Counted from the first letter of the stretch, positions 10,770-23,300 are shown. The stretch: 64,000 bases of DNA from Viridothelium virens (GCA_010094025.1 ML991800.1:1-64000), one strand, 5' to 3'. The notes: generated from the letters alone by a model not told the origin. Numbers and translations: made by a program.

Positions 10770-12250
10770 GGATTTTGTACAAAGACTCGAATTTTGAAAT
10801 ATTTGACTGATGTCTGCCAGAAAGACGTGTCAAGTCGAAGGGCGGCATTATATGTGTAGCTCTGTTCATCACTTCTTTGCACAATATCAGGACGATGTTG
10901 GCGGCACCTCTTGCGACTCGTTCCATTCGTCCAAGTGCGGCTACACAGATGGGAGGCTTGGATGCAAGTAGGAGGTTGGATATGTCGCAAATAAGCGAAA
11001 GGGTTGGAGTGGAACGACGAGTGCGCACAAGCCATTGTACTTTTAGCCAGTCCTTCGAATCAAGCCTTCTAAAGCTTGGTTCGCGCTGTAAGCGGACTCG
11101 TGAACGCCCTATCAGGGCCCTTCGTAGCAGACGGGCAACGCTATTCTTTTGTTGCTATCGACCTTTTTCGTTGCACGACACCGTGCAAAACGGTCAAGCA
11201 TTCGCCTTGTGGCCTTGCATCAATTATCTCTTGATTTGCCTCGAGCGGCTGAATTCATATAAGTACCTGCAAAGCTGAACCGGCAAATGAACAAGCGTAC
11301 CTCTACCGATCGCGAAGCCTGCTGTCTCAATGTTCGATCGACCCATTTTCTGGTGTCAAGACCAGGATGTGCATTTGTAGGCGCGGGTCCGCGGAAGGTC
11401 TACATCTACCCGAGGAATTTGACGCCTCGGGTTTCCTAAAGCAGAGCGTATGCAGCGAATCACCGAACATTGTCCAAGGTAACTGCTTCATACACCAACC
11501 ATCAGATGAGGAGTCAAACAGAATCACATGTGATCAAGTCGAAAATATCAAGTTTGCTGCAGATTTGTCAACGGGACACAGCACAGCATTATAGCGTAAG
11601 AGACGAAGTACGCCAACTTACTGCATCCGATCTTCATGACGTGCGTTAGCGTGCTTGCATGCAACTCGTCAATCGGTGAATCGCTGCCTGGCGAGGAACA
11701 GCTTAAACAAGACCCTCCAAATCTAATTTGCCAGGGCCCCTGTATCAATCTCTCTTTCAGAGGTAGATTTTTCCGTCTGAAGGCTGTGCTGTAATTTGCG
11801 CATGCTCCACTGCATACAGCATATTGCCAGAAGATCGGACGAGTCACTGTAGAGCGAGCTTCGGTCATTGGTCTTTTCGCTTCAAGGTATAGTTAAAAGT
11901 CAGCAAGGAAGTCAAAATAGGCGAATCTTTGTCTCAGTAGTTCAAGGATAACATAGATAGATCATGACTTCAATCGTTCCTGATCTTATTTGGCTGGTTT
12001 GAATATACTTCTCAGTGACTGCCAAGCTGATCATAGGTGATCGGATGATTAATTAGATCTAGATTGGGTACTTTTCTAGAACGAACGCTGTTGCTGAGTA
12101 CTTATCTTTGTTTGCACCAAACCCCATCCCACACCCCATCGAAAGCCGAGCCACCAACTAGAGTCGGCTAGTCGTATTTCTAAAACCCTGAGCAAGCTGA
12201 CCTCTTCCATTCGTTGTCTTAAGCTGTGATACGCTCCTAATTCCCTTCCG
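10770..12250. other. Intergenic, no convincing gene
   Basis: Frames at 10877-11278 (plus) and 11548-11868 (minus) are open but show no motif or splice continuation. The last few hundred bases are the promoter and leader region of the downstream dioxygenase. Confidence 0.4.
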
Positions 12251-13153
12251 ATGCCCGAGGATTTCCTGCCACCCTCTGAGCCTCCCTCACTTATCCCAGA
12301 GGAGCAGCTTTTGCATCTGCTTAAGAATGGATGGCTGTTTCTACCAATAGCGGAATCCCTACAGACGCAGATCAATAACCTTTCAGAGGAAGTCAGCCGA
12401 TACTTTGATAGGCTAGGTGAGGACAAGAAGCGTCTTTACCCAGCTAGTCAAGGAACTGAAAACGGCTTCTACTTTGTGGAAGGGGAAAAGGAATACGTCA
12501 CATTTCGGTATTGTGTCGGCGCCGTACCAGAGCTAGAAAGGCAAGCCGGTCGTGTCTGGCTTGAGATTGCCTCATTACTTCACCGGGTTTTATGCGACAT
12601 TGCCCGCAGTTGCGACATTCCTGCCTCAGCCTGGGATCAACTTCTGTGTGACTCGTTGGAACTTCCGAAGAGCTCAGAAAGCCTTGACACTACGACTACG
12701 CTACTCAGACTATTTCGCTATTATCCTTCTGGGGGATTTGCTGCTCAGCATGTGGACATCGGCCTCTTGACGCTCTGCGTTGGCGATGGAAAAGGTCTGC
12801 AGGTCTTAGACACCTCTCAGCAGCCTCCAGAATGGATAGATGTCGAAGGCCCGACGCTTCTCGTTGGAGAAACAGTCAAAGTCTTGTCAGAAGGCATGAT
12901 ACGAGCAGGTGCGCATCGAGTCCAGCCGAATGAAAACGGAAGGACTAGCACTGTATTTACACTACGGCCTTCTCTGAAGGAGACGATTGATTTATCTGTA
13001 TTTGGATTCGAAGGCACATTGGAAGCGAAACGGCTCTGGGCCGCTATCAAAGGTAGTAAGGTGAACATCAATGCGACCAAAGAGATTCGGGAGCAGATGA
13101 AGGCGAAGCGGGATGCAAAGATGGCAAAGGGAAAGGCTGAAAGCGAGGATTGA
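12251..13153 (+). CDS. 2-oxoglutarate/Fe(II)-dependent oxygenase (IPNS-like)
   Basis: Single exon, 300 aa, ATG at 12251, TGA at 13151. The double-stranded beta-helix fold is indicated by 'FRYYPSGGFAAQHVDIGLL', where His167 and Asp169 make the HxD half of the iron site. The distal His222 lies in 'GAHRVQPNENGRTS', followed by Arg231-x-Ser, the usual 2-oxoglutarate clamp. 'LLVGETVKVLSEG' before it is typical of the isopenicillin-N-synthase-like branch. The N-terminal 'LLKNGWLFLPI' is the helix found in this branch. These enzymes couple 2-oxoglutarate decarboxylation to oxidation of a small molecule; the substrate is unknown. The C-terminus ends in a basic, Lys-rich helix. The next gene converges with only 183 bases between stops. 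No biosynthetic cluster is visible around it. Confidence 0.85.
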   Translation: MPEDFLPPSEPPSLIPEEQLLHLLKNGWLFLPIAESLQTQINNLSEEVSRYFDRLGEDKKRLYPASQGTENGFYFVEGEKEYVTFRYCVGAVPELERQAGRVWLEIASLLHRVLCDIARSCDIPASAWDQLLCDSLELPKSSESLDTTTTLLRLFRYYPSGGFAAQHVDIGLLTLCVGDGKGLQVLDTSQQPPEWIDVEGPTLLVGETVKVLSEGMIRAGAHRVQPNENGRTSTVFTLRPSLKETIDLSVFGFEGTLEAKRLWAAIKGSKVNINATKEIREQMKAKRDAKMAKGKAESED

Positions 13154-13336
13154 TCGACGACTTTGAATGAGGAATGATTGGGTATCATTGAGACTACCTA
13201 CCTACCTGTGAAACTTACTACTTCCTTTTGACTTGTAACTTATCTTTAGTCTGTTTGGCAAGAGCTTGCCTTCCATGATGATCAGGCCCCAATCAAGTCA
13301 TCTTACCTGGTCAAGAATCCTGCTTCAACTTCTCCT

Positions 13337-14392
13337 TCAGCTTCCATGACGCGTTCGGTCATAGTGCTCGCGATCTTTGCTCCTGTGTCGATGATGTGAG
13401 TGGCGGTGCCGCGAGCGGTGCTCCTTTCCTGGTGAAGCATCAAGGCTAAACCCTCCAATCCCATCTTCTTCCTGAGCACGCCTGTCCTTTCTGCTTCGAC
13501 GCCTCTCTCGTCTTCTCAAGTCTTCCAACTCCGCTTGGCGCTCTTCCTCGAATTTTCTCTTGTCCCTTTCCGACTCTTTCAACTGTGTCTGAGCTTTACG
13601 CATGAATGCCATTGGGTCGTTCGATTCGATCCTATTCTTCACTCGCTCATTCTTACGTGGATCTTCGTTGCCCCATACGTCCTTGCCTATCTCGTTTTCG
13701 AAGCTCTGTGTGGAGGCTTGAGTCCCATTGGACGAATACCAAGGCTTCTCCATGCCTTGCTTATTACCCGCTGCGTTCGAGAAGCGCATGGTGTATTGAT
13801 CCTCAAATTCCCGTTTTTTCTTTTCGGCTTCCTTTTCTGCTTGGATGTTCTTCTCGCGCTCCTTAGTCTTCCGAGGAGCTTTCTCTTGCGGGAAGAGATC
13901 AACGTGTCCTGCATGATCAATGAGTGGCGCATCACTTGCAGCCTCTCTCTTTGCGTATCCTCCTTCAACTTGGCCCTCTCTCGCCCTCTCTACAATCTCA
14001 CGATCTTCCATAGCCAACCTGATGTCTCGATCCGTATCGTCTTCGCCTCTAAGCCGCCTTCGTTTTCTGTAGTCCTCTTTGCCAACGTCGTGACGACCCC
14101 GCTTCTTCTGCTCACGTGAAACTTCCTTCGATTCATCTTCGTCAGGCAAAGGTGGAGGAGTGGTGCCTCTCAGGATTGCCAATCGCCGCTCAGCATCGAT
14201 CTCTTGCATGCGCCTCTCGCGCTCCTCCTCGAGTGCCTGAGCTTCGGCTTCATCACGGCGCACACGTGCTATATTCTCAGCGTTGTAGACGTTCCATGAC
14301 TTTTTACCGAGGAGGTGTCTATTGATTCGGCGTTAATGGATAAACAGATGAACAAACACCGAGTTTAATGAAGGACTCGCGTACAAAGGCAT
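13337..14392 (-). CDS. LENG1-like / Cir_N-domain protein
   Basis: Two exons: an 8-base first exon (14392-14385: Met, Pro and part of a Leu codon) and 14318-13337, with a 66-nt intron (donor GTACGC, branch TTAAC, acceptor ATAG). The product is 329 aa. The N-terminus 'HLLGKKSWNVYNAENIARV' followed by RRDEAEA is the Cir_N signature shared with vertebrate LENG1 and with CIR/CWC25-like proteins. Further shared points are 'HVDLFPQE' and 'KPWYSS'. The remainder is a highly charged Arg/Glu/Lys helix and an RS/RH-rich tail, typical of nuclear pre-mRNA-associated proteins. Relatives are linked to the spliceosome, so a role in mRNA processing is likely but inferred. The tiny first exon would be missed by simple gene calling. 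Confidence 0.85.
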
Positions 14393-15454
14393 TTCTGGTC
14401 GTTGCCCAAACCTTTCTCTGACGTATGCAGCGTAGCATTAACGGGAGGTACAAACAATGTTTGCGCGGAGAAGATCTTTATCGCCCCATACAGGTAGAAG
14501 GTGACCGGAGGATTTGCCAAGATCTGCCCAGTGGAATTGAGTATCTGAACGCGTTAGAAAATGCAATGAGACGTTCGTGGTCTAATCGAAACAATGGACG
14601 AGGCGCCGTAGTACCCACATGCGAATAAGCGCTGGTATAGTTTGACCGCTGTAGTGGCACAGTGGCGGGCCCAAAGACTGGGTCACTTCGGAGACCCGAC
14701 GCAGATCTTTCCGCTATAATTGGAAATGGGACTACATGCCAATAAGGGCGTACGTCTTGGCTGAATTGGCTGGGTAGGTGAACAGATAGCTGACCGAATT
14801 ATGGTTTGACGAGGTTGCGGAGGGATTCGTTCGACTGGCCTGCAGGCCGTTGGAGACCCGAAACTCATTCGCGCACGCAGGTACACACACCTGCCAGAAC
14901 CCTAGGGCTGAGCGACCCTCGAGGCCTTATTCTGGCTTTCTGTAATGCTTTACGACGTTCCCGTTCATCCTAGTTTGCTGCGGCTGCCGCTCGACTTTGT
15001 CACTCGTTTTGAATCAACATACTGGTTCACCTTCACCAGACTGGCCTGCACTGACGAATAAAATATATCACACCGTCTTAGGATAGGGATACTGTACACC
15101 GCTTGTCAAGGCGTCGGCTTTATTGTTGAGGTCTGGTATTGGACGTCTGGAGTCAAGGGAAAGGGAAAGATTTGATATACCTTTCATGCTTATCGGGAAT
15201 TTTGAAAATTTCGGACTGACTTGAGGGCACATCCTCGAGCTACCTTCAAAGTCGATTGCGAGACCGCTTCGTTGAGCACAGGAATAGACGTTTGTTGTCA
15301 CATGCCACTTCGTAAGATCTGTCGATTTTGAGGAAATTCGTTGGAAAGACCCAAGCTTCTATCTCAACATCTGGCACTACATCTCCAGTCTACGGTCTGA
15401 AAGTCCTGGGCTTTGGCATCGATAAGCTAATCGCGTATCTCTCCCACTACCACT
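14393..15454. other. Divergent intergenic region
   Basis: Lies between the minus-strand LENG1-like gene and the plus-strand FlbE-like gene and probably holds both promoters. No other gene, repeat or clear TATA box is seen. The last 100 bases before 15455 are pyrimidine-rich, as is common in leaders of filamentous fungi. Confidence 0.4.
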
Positions 15455-16643
15455 ATGCCAGTCTATCTCCTCCACGGCTTCCGATGGCCCCGACCCCTCG
15501 TCCGCATCCATATCATCCTCCAGAACCTCGACGACGCTGCCGCAGAATGGCTCATCGCACCTCCTACAACCCAAGCCCTCCTCCGTAACTTCAAGGACCT
15601 ATACCCTGAGGTCATGGAATCGCTTCCTTCCCTCCGCTTCTATGAACAGTACGACCCCAACGATGTCAGCGAGTCCGGCAAAAGCCAGCCGTATGCGTAC
15701 GTAGCCGACATTGCAGAAGAGATCAAGCTTGGGGCGGAAGTGGATGCAATCCGTGGGCGGGGCGTCTCGAACGAGCAGTGGGCAGGCCTGATGGAGTTGC
15801 GCGATAAGCTGGCACCGGATGAGAAAGTTTCGTGGTATATAGTGGTGTGTGGAGACGAGGAGCGGTGGGCACCGAGTACGGTGGGGCTGCTAGAGAATGG
15901 GGGCGCGAGTCCGATGGGAAACGGGAGTATGAATTCCCCAAGGGAGAATGGGTATGGGTATGAGTACCAGAGTGGAGCGCCGAGTACGACGGGCAGTAGC
16001 CTAAGCCGGGATCGAGGGAGGTATGGGAGGCGCGATAGGTCGAGTAGTACGAGGGAGAATGGTCTTGCGCCGAGTATCACGTCTGAGGATAGTGTAGCAA
16101 CAGAATCTGTAAGTCTGATTTTTCATTACTGGAGGTTGCTCGACCTGAAGGCAGGGACCACGGCACTACGTTGTTTCTCATTCTCTGTTTCCATTGATTT
16201 CATCTTTGCCGCTCTAAATATCTCATTTTCTGAACCTTTATCTTCTATGAAGCTTTACGATCTCGAGGAAGAAGGTGAAGAGGCAGAGAATGATATCATC
16301 ATTGTAAATGCCGTTCGACGAAACGTTTCCAAGGCTTACCATCTTCCTCCTTCCTCTACAGGCGAACCGGCCGAGATCGGGTACGCAGGGCGAGGGCGAG
16401 GCAAAGGGCTTGAAAAAGTTCTTTTCGATGAAAAGAGGTTTGAAAGAAAAGAAAAGGTGCGTCCCTTGTTTGTTTCTTCCAAAAATGGAGTGTCGGAGGA
16501 GACCGTGGAGATGAAGAGTCGAACTAATGCATTCGGTCCTCTACAGCACCAAGGACTTACGCGAATCGACCTCCCGAAACAAGTCCCGCACAAACCTGCC
16601 CGAACCAGTACCTCCATTGCCCCAGTATCGACAAACAGCCTAG
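15455..16643 (+). CDS. flbE: FlbE-like fungal developmental regulator, four exons
   Basis: Exons 15455-16108, 16253-16303, 16362-16456 and 16547-16643, with introns of 144, 58 and 90 nt (donors GTAAGT, GTAAAT, GTGCGT; branches CTGAAC and CTAAT), give 298 aa. The unspliced frame stays open to 16657 by chance but contains the introns and a wrong C-terminus. The spliced C-terminus is basic ('GLKKFFSMKRGLKEKK') and ends 'PLPQYRQTA'. The N-terminus 'MPVYLLHGFRWPR', with 'LRFYEQYDP' and 'SQPYAYVAD', is the conserved domain of a Pezizomycotina-specific family that I recall as FlbE, an upstream activator of conidiation acting with FlbB at the hyphal tip. That identity is from memory; the family resemblance itself is clear. 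The middle is Ser/Gly/Arg-rich and likely disordered. Confidence 0.75.
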
Positions 16644-16933
16644 CAGTTTCTGCATAATGATTATGTCTTATTATCACGGCGCAAAGCTTGATGACTGGGA
16701 GGCGTCCTGACACGATATTCATACCTGGAGCACGTGTATCTTTGGAAAGCGAATATGCACGACTTGGAGCCTTATGTGTTATGTTAAATGATCTGGAGGG
16801 TTGAAAATGTTTTGGAGTATCTACAGGATCTCGGTGTCGAAGGGTAATTGGGAGTAATGTTCATAGTTAAAATGTCCTATACGCCAAAACACCCTTTTCA
16901 ATGCATTCATATCACGTGTAGCAAGCATCATCA

Positions 16934-18061
16934 TCATCTCTTCAACTGTGCGAACCTCCGCGCTAACTCATCAACGTCCGGAATTTTTCCTCCTGGACCA
17001 TCGCCCTTCTTGCTTTTCGGTTCCGCCTTCCCATTCGTCTGCGGTGCACTCGCTTTCGTCCCCGTCTTCGCCTCTCCTACTCCCGGCATCTTCAACTTCG
17101 GCGTCACATTTTCCGTACTGGGACTCGGCGGTGCCACCCTCACAGACGGACTGCTGGGCCCCAGATCCCTCGGTGGCGTCGCCCGACTCAACTCCTCCGC
17201 CTCTAACGGCTTCTCTAGCTTCTTCTCCTTCTGCGAGACTCCCTCCGCGCGCTCCTTCTGCCCACCACCTTTCCCCTCAGGATCATCATCCTCGTCATCC
17301 CCTCCTTCGTCCTGCCCCTCATCCCCTCCTGATCCGCCCTCCCCACTCTTCTCCGGCCAGTCCACCCCGTACGTCTTTGCAATCTCCCCCAGATACGCAT
17401 CCACAAGCTCCCTCTGCGGCGGACTCGTGTCCAGCCGTCTCCTCACCCGCTCCGCAACTTTTCCATCCCGATCCTCTGTCGCCCGCTGCCCAAAGTCCTT
17501 GCCGAACCGCTCGATCAGCAGCGCGCGGCAGCTCTGCAGCTCCTTGATGTCGGTGCGGGGAGAGGCGTGGATGATGCTATGCACGGCTTCTTCAAGACCG
17601 GGGTCGCAGTAGGCTTGGATCTCTTTTGGTGAGAGGGCAGGCGATGAGGAAGGGGGTTGGGAGGAGGGGGAGGAGGGGTCGAGGAGGCCAATGCGGGCGA
17701 GTAGGAGTTCGCAATAGAGTTCGAGGATCTCATGGAGTTCAGTGGTGAGGTCTGAGCGGATGATGTTCTCGACACGGATTCGGGCGGATTCAATTTTGCC
17801 TTGCTAGGAGGGAGAGGATTGGTGTTAGCGGAGGGGAAAGTAGATATGGGTGGGGTCGAGTTGAGTGGGTACCTCAAGTAGTTGAGCCATGGCTCGTCGT
17901 TGTTGTTTGGCTATTGCGGTGTCCTTTTGCTGTACCATCCGTAGCCGTGATATCGCTAGTTTGAGCTGGACTTTGAGCTTAGCCTGTGGAGGGAGAGTTA
18001 GAGAGCTAATTATCAAGAGTCTGCCGTCGAATTCCTACCACAGCACTCGATTGAGGGGCCA
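16934..18061 (-). CDS. ist1: IST1, ESCRT-III-associated protein
   Basis: Three exons (18061-18038, 17983-17873, 17803-16934) with introns of 54 and 69 nt give 334 aa. The N-terminus 'KLKVQLKLAISRLRMVQQ' and 'AIAKQQRRAMAQLLE' form the first two ESCRT-III-like helices. 'ELHEILELYCELLLAR' continues them, and 'RTDIKELQSCRALLIERFGK' with 'YLGEIAKTYGVDW' is the IST1 family core. A Pro/Glu/Asp-rich linker follows. The very end, 'DVDELARRFAQLKR', fits the MIM1 pattern (L-x-x-R-F-x-x-L-K) that binds the MIT domain of Vps4. IST1 binds Did2 and Vps4 on endosomes and tunes ESCRT-III disassembly in multivesicular-body sorting. It converges on the FlbE-like gene with 290 bases between stops, and diverges from the next gene over 436 bases. 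Confidence 0.92.
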
Positions 18062-18497
18062 TTTTCTGGATTGTAAATTCAAAAGATAGCTAGTGAGGCG
18101 ATCTGTATCATTAGCACTCGATGCGAGTCAAGATATCCAAATTGTAGAGGCATTACCTGGTAGGTACGTAGGCACGAGTAGGTTCTGGGGTGATGGGCCG
18201 GAACTGCCCCGCTGTGATTCTCGTCAGGAACCGGATCTGATGTCGTTTAGACCAATAAGAAGCCTAAGTCCATTTAGTACGAGATCTGATTCCCAGACAA
18301 GTCTCATATAAGGTTCACAATTTGATTGAAACATAAACTTGCAAATAAATGGTGGCCGCTGTGTGCCGCAAGCGTTTGTAAGGTTCAGGCATCAACATTC
18401 GGCAATGGTTATGAGTTACTCCGTGGAGTCTATTTAGTCTGTCTATACGACTTGATTTAAAATCCACCTCACTGTTATTTCAAATGTTCGATCCACC
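18062..18497. promoter_or_regulatory. Shared divergent promoter of IST1 and the next gene
   Basis: 436 bases separate the two opposite-strand starts, so both promoters must lie here. No canonical TATA box is evident. Nothing else is seen. Confidence 0.4.
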
Positions 18498-19109
18498 ATG
18501 ACTGTGCTTGCCGAGTACACTGTTTCAATATCAATCTATGGCGCACCATCGTCCGATCCATATGTGGGCATCACTCTCCATCCGTCTCACTCCCACCAGA
18601 CAATGTGCCGAATCCATCGTGTACGCGGCCTTGATGAAGAAAGATTCTCCTACGACCCTCGCACGCAGCCTCTCGAAGATAGCATACTGTACGGTCGTTG
18701 TGAACTTCGCCGAGATCTGACGGCAAAAGACCTTGCGCTGGTTGAAAACGCACTAGAAAACTTTGGACAGGATGAGACAAAGCTACCAGAGAGAGGGCAC
18801 GGAAATTGCCAGAGTTGGCTTGCAGAGGCGGTCAAAATGTTGGAAGTGGAGGGGTTTATAGGTGTAGGTGAAGGGAAATTTTGGACAGAAAGGGTCGGAG
18901 AAAAAGCTGAGGAGATGAAGAAAGCTTGCCTGGAACAAGGAAAGATATGGGGCCAAGGGCACCTTCAGAAGACAATTGCCAAAGGAGAGGGCACTGACGC
19001 AAACTACGAACAGACACAGGACAATAATGAGATGGGCAGATTATCAACAGATGAGAGATTCAAGGAAGTTATGGAAGGCCTCAACGCCGCATTTCAGGGT
19101 AGGGGCTGA
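18498..19109 (+). CDS. Uncharacterised 203-aa fungal protein
   Basis: Single exon, ATG at 18498. I do not recognise a characterised family. The N-terminal half alternates hydrophobic strands ('YTVSISIYGAP', 'VGITLHPSH', 'CRIHRVRGL'). It is followed by 'NCQSWLAEAVKMLEVEG', a motif of small fungal proteins in which a Cys-Gln-x-Trp helix follows a beta half-barrel; those proteins have no assigned role. The C-terminal 60 residues are charged and probably helical. There is no signal peptide or membrane segment, so a cytosolic or nuclear protein is expected. Codon use looks like that of the neighbours, and the frame is uninterrupted for its whole length, so it is likely a real gene. Confidence 0.65.
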   Translation: MTVLAEYTVSISIYGAPSSDPYVGITLHPSHSHQTMCRIHRVRGLDEERFSYDPRTQPLEDSILYGRCELRRDLTAKDLALVENALENFGQDETKLPERGHGNCQSWLAEAVKMLEVEGFIGVGEGKFWTERVGEKAEEMKKACLEQGKIWGQGHLQKTIAKGEGTDANYEQTQDNNEMGRLSTDERFKEVMEGLNAAFQGRG

Positions 19110-20308
19110 GGTGGTGGAGACAAGGATGAGGTGCATTAAGTGACATCGTACCGGCCGAGGATACCTGGGTTGTCAGAGATTTGTGGATTCTCAAGCTGAT
19201 GGCTCAAGCCTGTACAAGACATGATCCCAGTGGCCCTGAAATTGTACAATTGTTGGTTTTTCCGCACGTTTTGTTCAAAGAAGGGTCCATATAGAAGTCG
19301 CGATAGATACGGAGTGAGGTGTACGGGGTATTATGCGAGCGCAAATAATCTCATCGTACTCGCACTAGGAGCCACGCCACCAGAAGCGTTGCACAAACCT
19401 GGCAGACTACTGAACCCAATGGTGCCAATGGTGCCAATCACCCAATGGCCCACTTGCCTGTTCGCGCCGTGCCGTCGACACCATTCAGTCGGTGCTCGGA
19501 GAGAGTTTGGCCCCCAAGCCGAAGCGAGGGGGGCGAGGGTTGGCGAGGGCGTGACGCGTGATGATGGAGGAGAGAGATCTAGACGAGGAGATTGCTTTTC
19601 CGGCGAGGGATGACGCGCTCTGGGCTAGACGAAGAGGCCAATAGCACGACCGCAAAAGCCCCTAAACGGTGGCCCAGCACCGTGGATGAGAGCGGATAGC
19701 ATGGGCAAAGCCCTGTGGCCGCGTCGCTGTTGGTCTTGAGGTCTTGGGGGTTTTGGTGGTGTCGGCGACGGGCGAAGATTGGTTGCACCACCACCGCCAC
19801 CGCGCTCACCTTGGCCTGATCAAGCATGTGCTTTGCCATCTCCCGCCTATCCATCCACAAGCGGAAATGACAATAATCCGCGCGCCCACATAACCCAGCC
19901 TGGCAGTCCTCTGGCCAGCAGTGCCGGCAACCAGCAGTCCAGTCACCGCTGCGGTGAACCTTGGCAACGGCGCGGCTGAGAAGGTACTCCGTGAGCCTGT
20001 AAGCACCAGTCTTCCGGTCGGCGTCGAGGAGTCCGTCTCGACAAACGGGAGGTTGCGAAGGTTGTAGGGACGCGGTGACTTGCATGGGCCCTGGCCAAGA
20101 CCCAGCCAGCGCCTGCTCCAATTAGCCGCCCGATCACACGCGCATTGACTTCCACCGACTCCTCTAGCGGAGCGTCGTGGGTGGGTGCCTCCTCCTTCGC
20201 CCGCCTCGCTGACATCGCAGTCGTACCTCTCGTCGTCTCTGCTCCACCATTTGCGTGCTATCCTTCGTCGTGCCTATCGACGACTTGACTGCTGGCGGAT
20301 GATGGATC
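19110..20308. other. Intergenic, GC-rich upstream region of the Lte1 gene
   Basis: Open frames on both strands (for example 19579-20121 minus) follow from high GC and lack motifs. CCAATGGTG occurs twice in tandem near 19418-19436. The last 200 bases are pyrimidine-rich leader. Confidence 0.4.
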
Positions 20309-23300
20309 ATGGCCGACGCGATCACAGAACCACAGGACCTTTTGGCGGTAATCGACCAGTCGGCCGGGAGTAGTTCGAGTACGCCTAATCAATCCACTCA
20401 GAACCCACGACGGGTGGCCAATGTTGTGCGCCAGCGGCGGAGGAAGAATCTGCCATCGTTGCGACACGCCAAAGACAGCACTGAGCAACTCCGACGCACA
20501 ATGGGTGGAAACAGTGGAAATACCTCTGAGCCGGGACAGGTAGTTGCTGCCGAAGGCGAGTACGGGGGAAGAGATCGAAGCGCTACCCAATATACCGTTG
20601 GGAACATTGCATCGGGCCGAATCTACCTGAGGTATGCCTTTTGAAATCAAGTTGTGTTGTTTGGCGACATGCTAGGGCGAAAGTGTTTTGCTGACCAACT
20701 TATGACCCAGACCGGTTGAGCGTAACGACCGTTCGGACTGGCCTTCAGCTCCACAATTTTCCTCTCCAGCCGATTCCACATCTACCAACACTGCGCTGGA
20801 AGCAGCAAAAGACAGATTGCGGGGTGAAAGATCGCGTGAGAGCTTCTTCACCAGAACACCAAACTCTAGTACTCCTCCGCAGCAAATCCGGGAATTCCCT
20901 GCACATCGCGACGATCTATACTTACCGCCTAGTCCTCGACGGAGAGTACCTGGACAGCGAGCGCACTCCTTTTCCACAATAGATGATCACACGCAAGTTC
21001 AAACGGACAATGGCACCTTTCGAATCGTTATCGAGCGTCCATCAATGAACCGACCAAAAACTGCGGATACAAACGCATTTCCGCAATTAGATGTCCAAAT
21101 TCCCCACTACAAGCTGGGCACGCCCCGTTTCAGCATTAGGGGGACTGCAACCTTACGTAGCTCAGCTTTCACTCGCAACTCCGATGCCGATGCCTTCCGA
21201 TCCTCGTTCATGTCCGCAAGGGACAACGACATGCTGTTTCCTGGTGTTGCACATATCTCGGTGACTTCTGGACAGAATTCTATTGTATCACCAAGACCTT
21301 TGTTTGCCCGCCGTAGTACTGTTCGCAACTCTGCTTCGACTGTCCAAGTCTCGCCTCCGCGAAAAGGTCATCCACCAATTACTCCCGACATATATGAAGC
21401 CCTCACTGCGAACCCCGATGATCCAGCATTCGTTCGATTCAATGCCACGTCTAAACAAATCACGGCAGCTACACCCGCTCGACTAGTAGCACACATCACG
21501 TCTCCAAGCTTCTTGGATTATGAGCTCCTCTCAGACTTCTTCCTCACTTTCCGATCGTACTTGTCGCCATCGGAACTAGTCTCCTATCTGGTGGCACGAC
21601 TAGAGTGGGCGGTCAACCGGCTCGACAATTTCGGTCGAATTGTCCGAGTCCGCACATTCGTCGCCCTTCGTCACTGGATCCTGAACTACTTTGTTGACGA
21701 TTTTGTTCCAGATCGACAGTTGAGGATTATGGTTTGTCACTTGGTGAATAAGCTGTACAGCGATGTTAAGCTACGCGAAGGGCCTGGGGGTGGCGATCTC
21801 AAGATTATTGGAGAACTGAAGAAATGCTGGCGAAGAACTTGTGCGTTGTACTGGGAAATGCCAGATGCTCTTGGTCGACAGTCTTCAGACGATCAGATAC
21901 TACCGGGCGGTGAGATAGGAAACCGATTATCCACATACTCTCAACAATCTCTCATGCCAGCGGTCAACATTCGGAATCCAGAATTGCAAAAGGTTTTACG
22001 AGGTCCGGCCGACGACTTCCATGATTTGTTGGCTAGCAAATCCGCGGAAGCGCTTCAGACATTCGAGCAGGCTGGAATTGAGAACACTGGCCCAGTCTCT
22101 ATGACTACGCGACCAGAATCATACGAGCCCGAAATCCCCACATCGCCCTTTAGTGAACGCAGCTTGCAAGTTGTGTCGTGCTCAATCCCAATGCGCACGA
22201 TGCCTCGAAATGGTCAACCTAACAGTCCTGAGGTACCATTATTCCCTCATCCAGTCCACATCACACCGGCCACAACCACAACAGGGACTGCGCCAACCCC
22301 CCAACCCTCAGCTGCTGCCCAACCGAACAAGGCAAACACCGGTCACAAGCGCAGCGGAAGCTTCAACGATGCGCTGAGAGATGAACGAGCGGGCCTCTCT
22401 CGGCAAAAGAAGCCAGAACCAAGAGATTTGGAATTTGAAGCCGACATGATGGCAGCTTATCCATTTACTGCGGGTCTGATTCGTGGAATTGTCATGCAAC
22501 CAGTCTCCCCCTATGTTGATGATACCGTCCCTCTGAGTCCCTCTGTTGAGAGGCTGGAACTATTTGATTTTGAATCCGGAGATGTCGTTGGTATACTTTC
22601 ACAGTCTGGACGTGTTACGCTGGCTGCAAATCCCGGTGTCAGAAAGCTGCTTGGCAGTGTACGACGTGCTTTGAGCACAAGACATGGACAGTCTCCGACG
22701 AGAAGTGACAAGTCCCTCAAGTCGAATGCAATGTCGTCTGAGGGACAACTAGTTCCATCGAACGCCCTCACCGCTCCGCTAAGTGAGAGACGACCAAAGA
22801 AGAAGACTCAAGCGCGAATCGATCTCTTGTCTGCTGGTGTATGCGAGAGCTTCAGAAGGGCAATGATTGAGGAGTTTGACGCCGACGAACAAATCGACGA
22901 CGCAGAAAACCAGCAGAGAACACCAACACCGAGCAGCGTAGGCCCACCTCGGTTACCAGAATTGAGTGATTTGGCCAAACCGAACATCCAAAGATTGGAT
23001 AGCAACGTCACAGTTGGAAGTCGATCTATCGTGATAGTCGACGATACGCAGCCACCTCCAATTCCTGAGAAATCTACTGCGCGACAGAGTACTCGAGTAG
23101 CAAACGAAGCTCGTGCGAGACAGTCTGCTTTCATCAGGCCACGGGATAATATTACCTCTATGGACACAGCAGCTCCAGATGATGAATTTGGCACAACTTT
23201 GGAAGATATGAGGGTCATGGACGATACTCAGCGATCGCCTCCACTCTCCACTGGCCGTGCTCCTGATTCAGGCCCAACGAGTGAAACAGTGCCCGTTCTG

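Noticed and set aside
13535-14119. 194-codon frame on the plus strand
   Set aside because: It is the mirror of the charged LENG1-like coding region. Its hydrophobic, Leu/Ser-rich content is what Glu/Lys/Arg codons give when read backwards.
16848-17612. 254-codon Ser/Pro-rich frame on the plus strand
   Set aside because: Antisense to IST1, whose helices and MIM motif are clear on the other strand.
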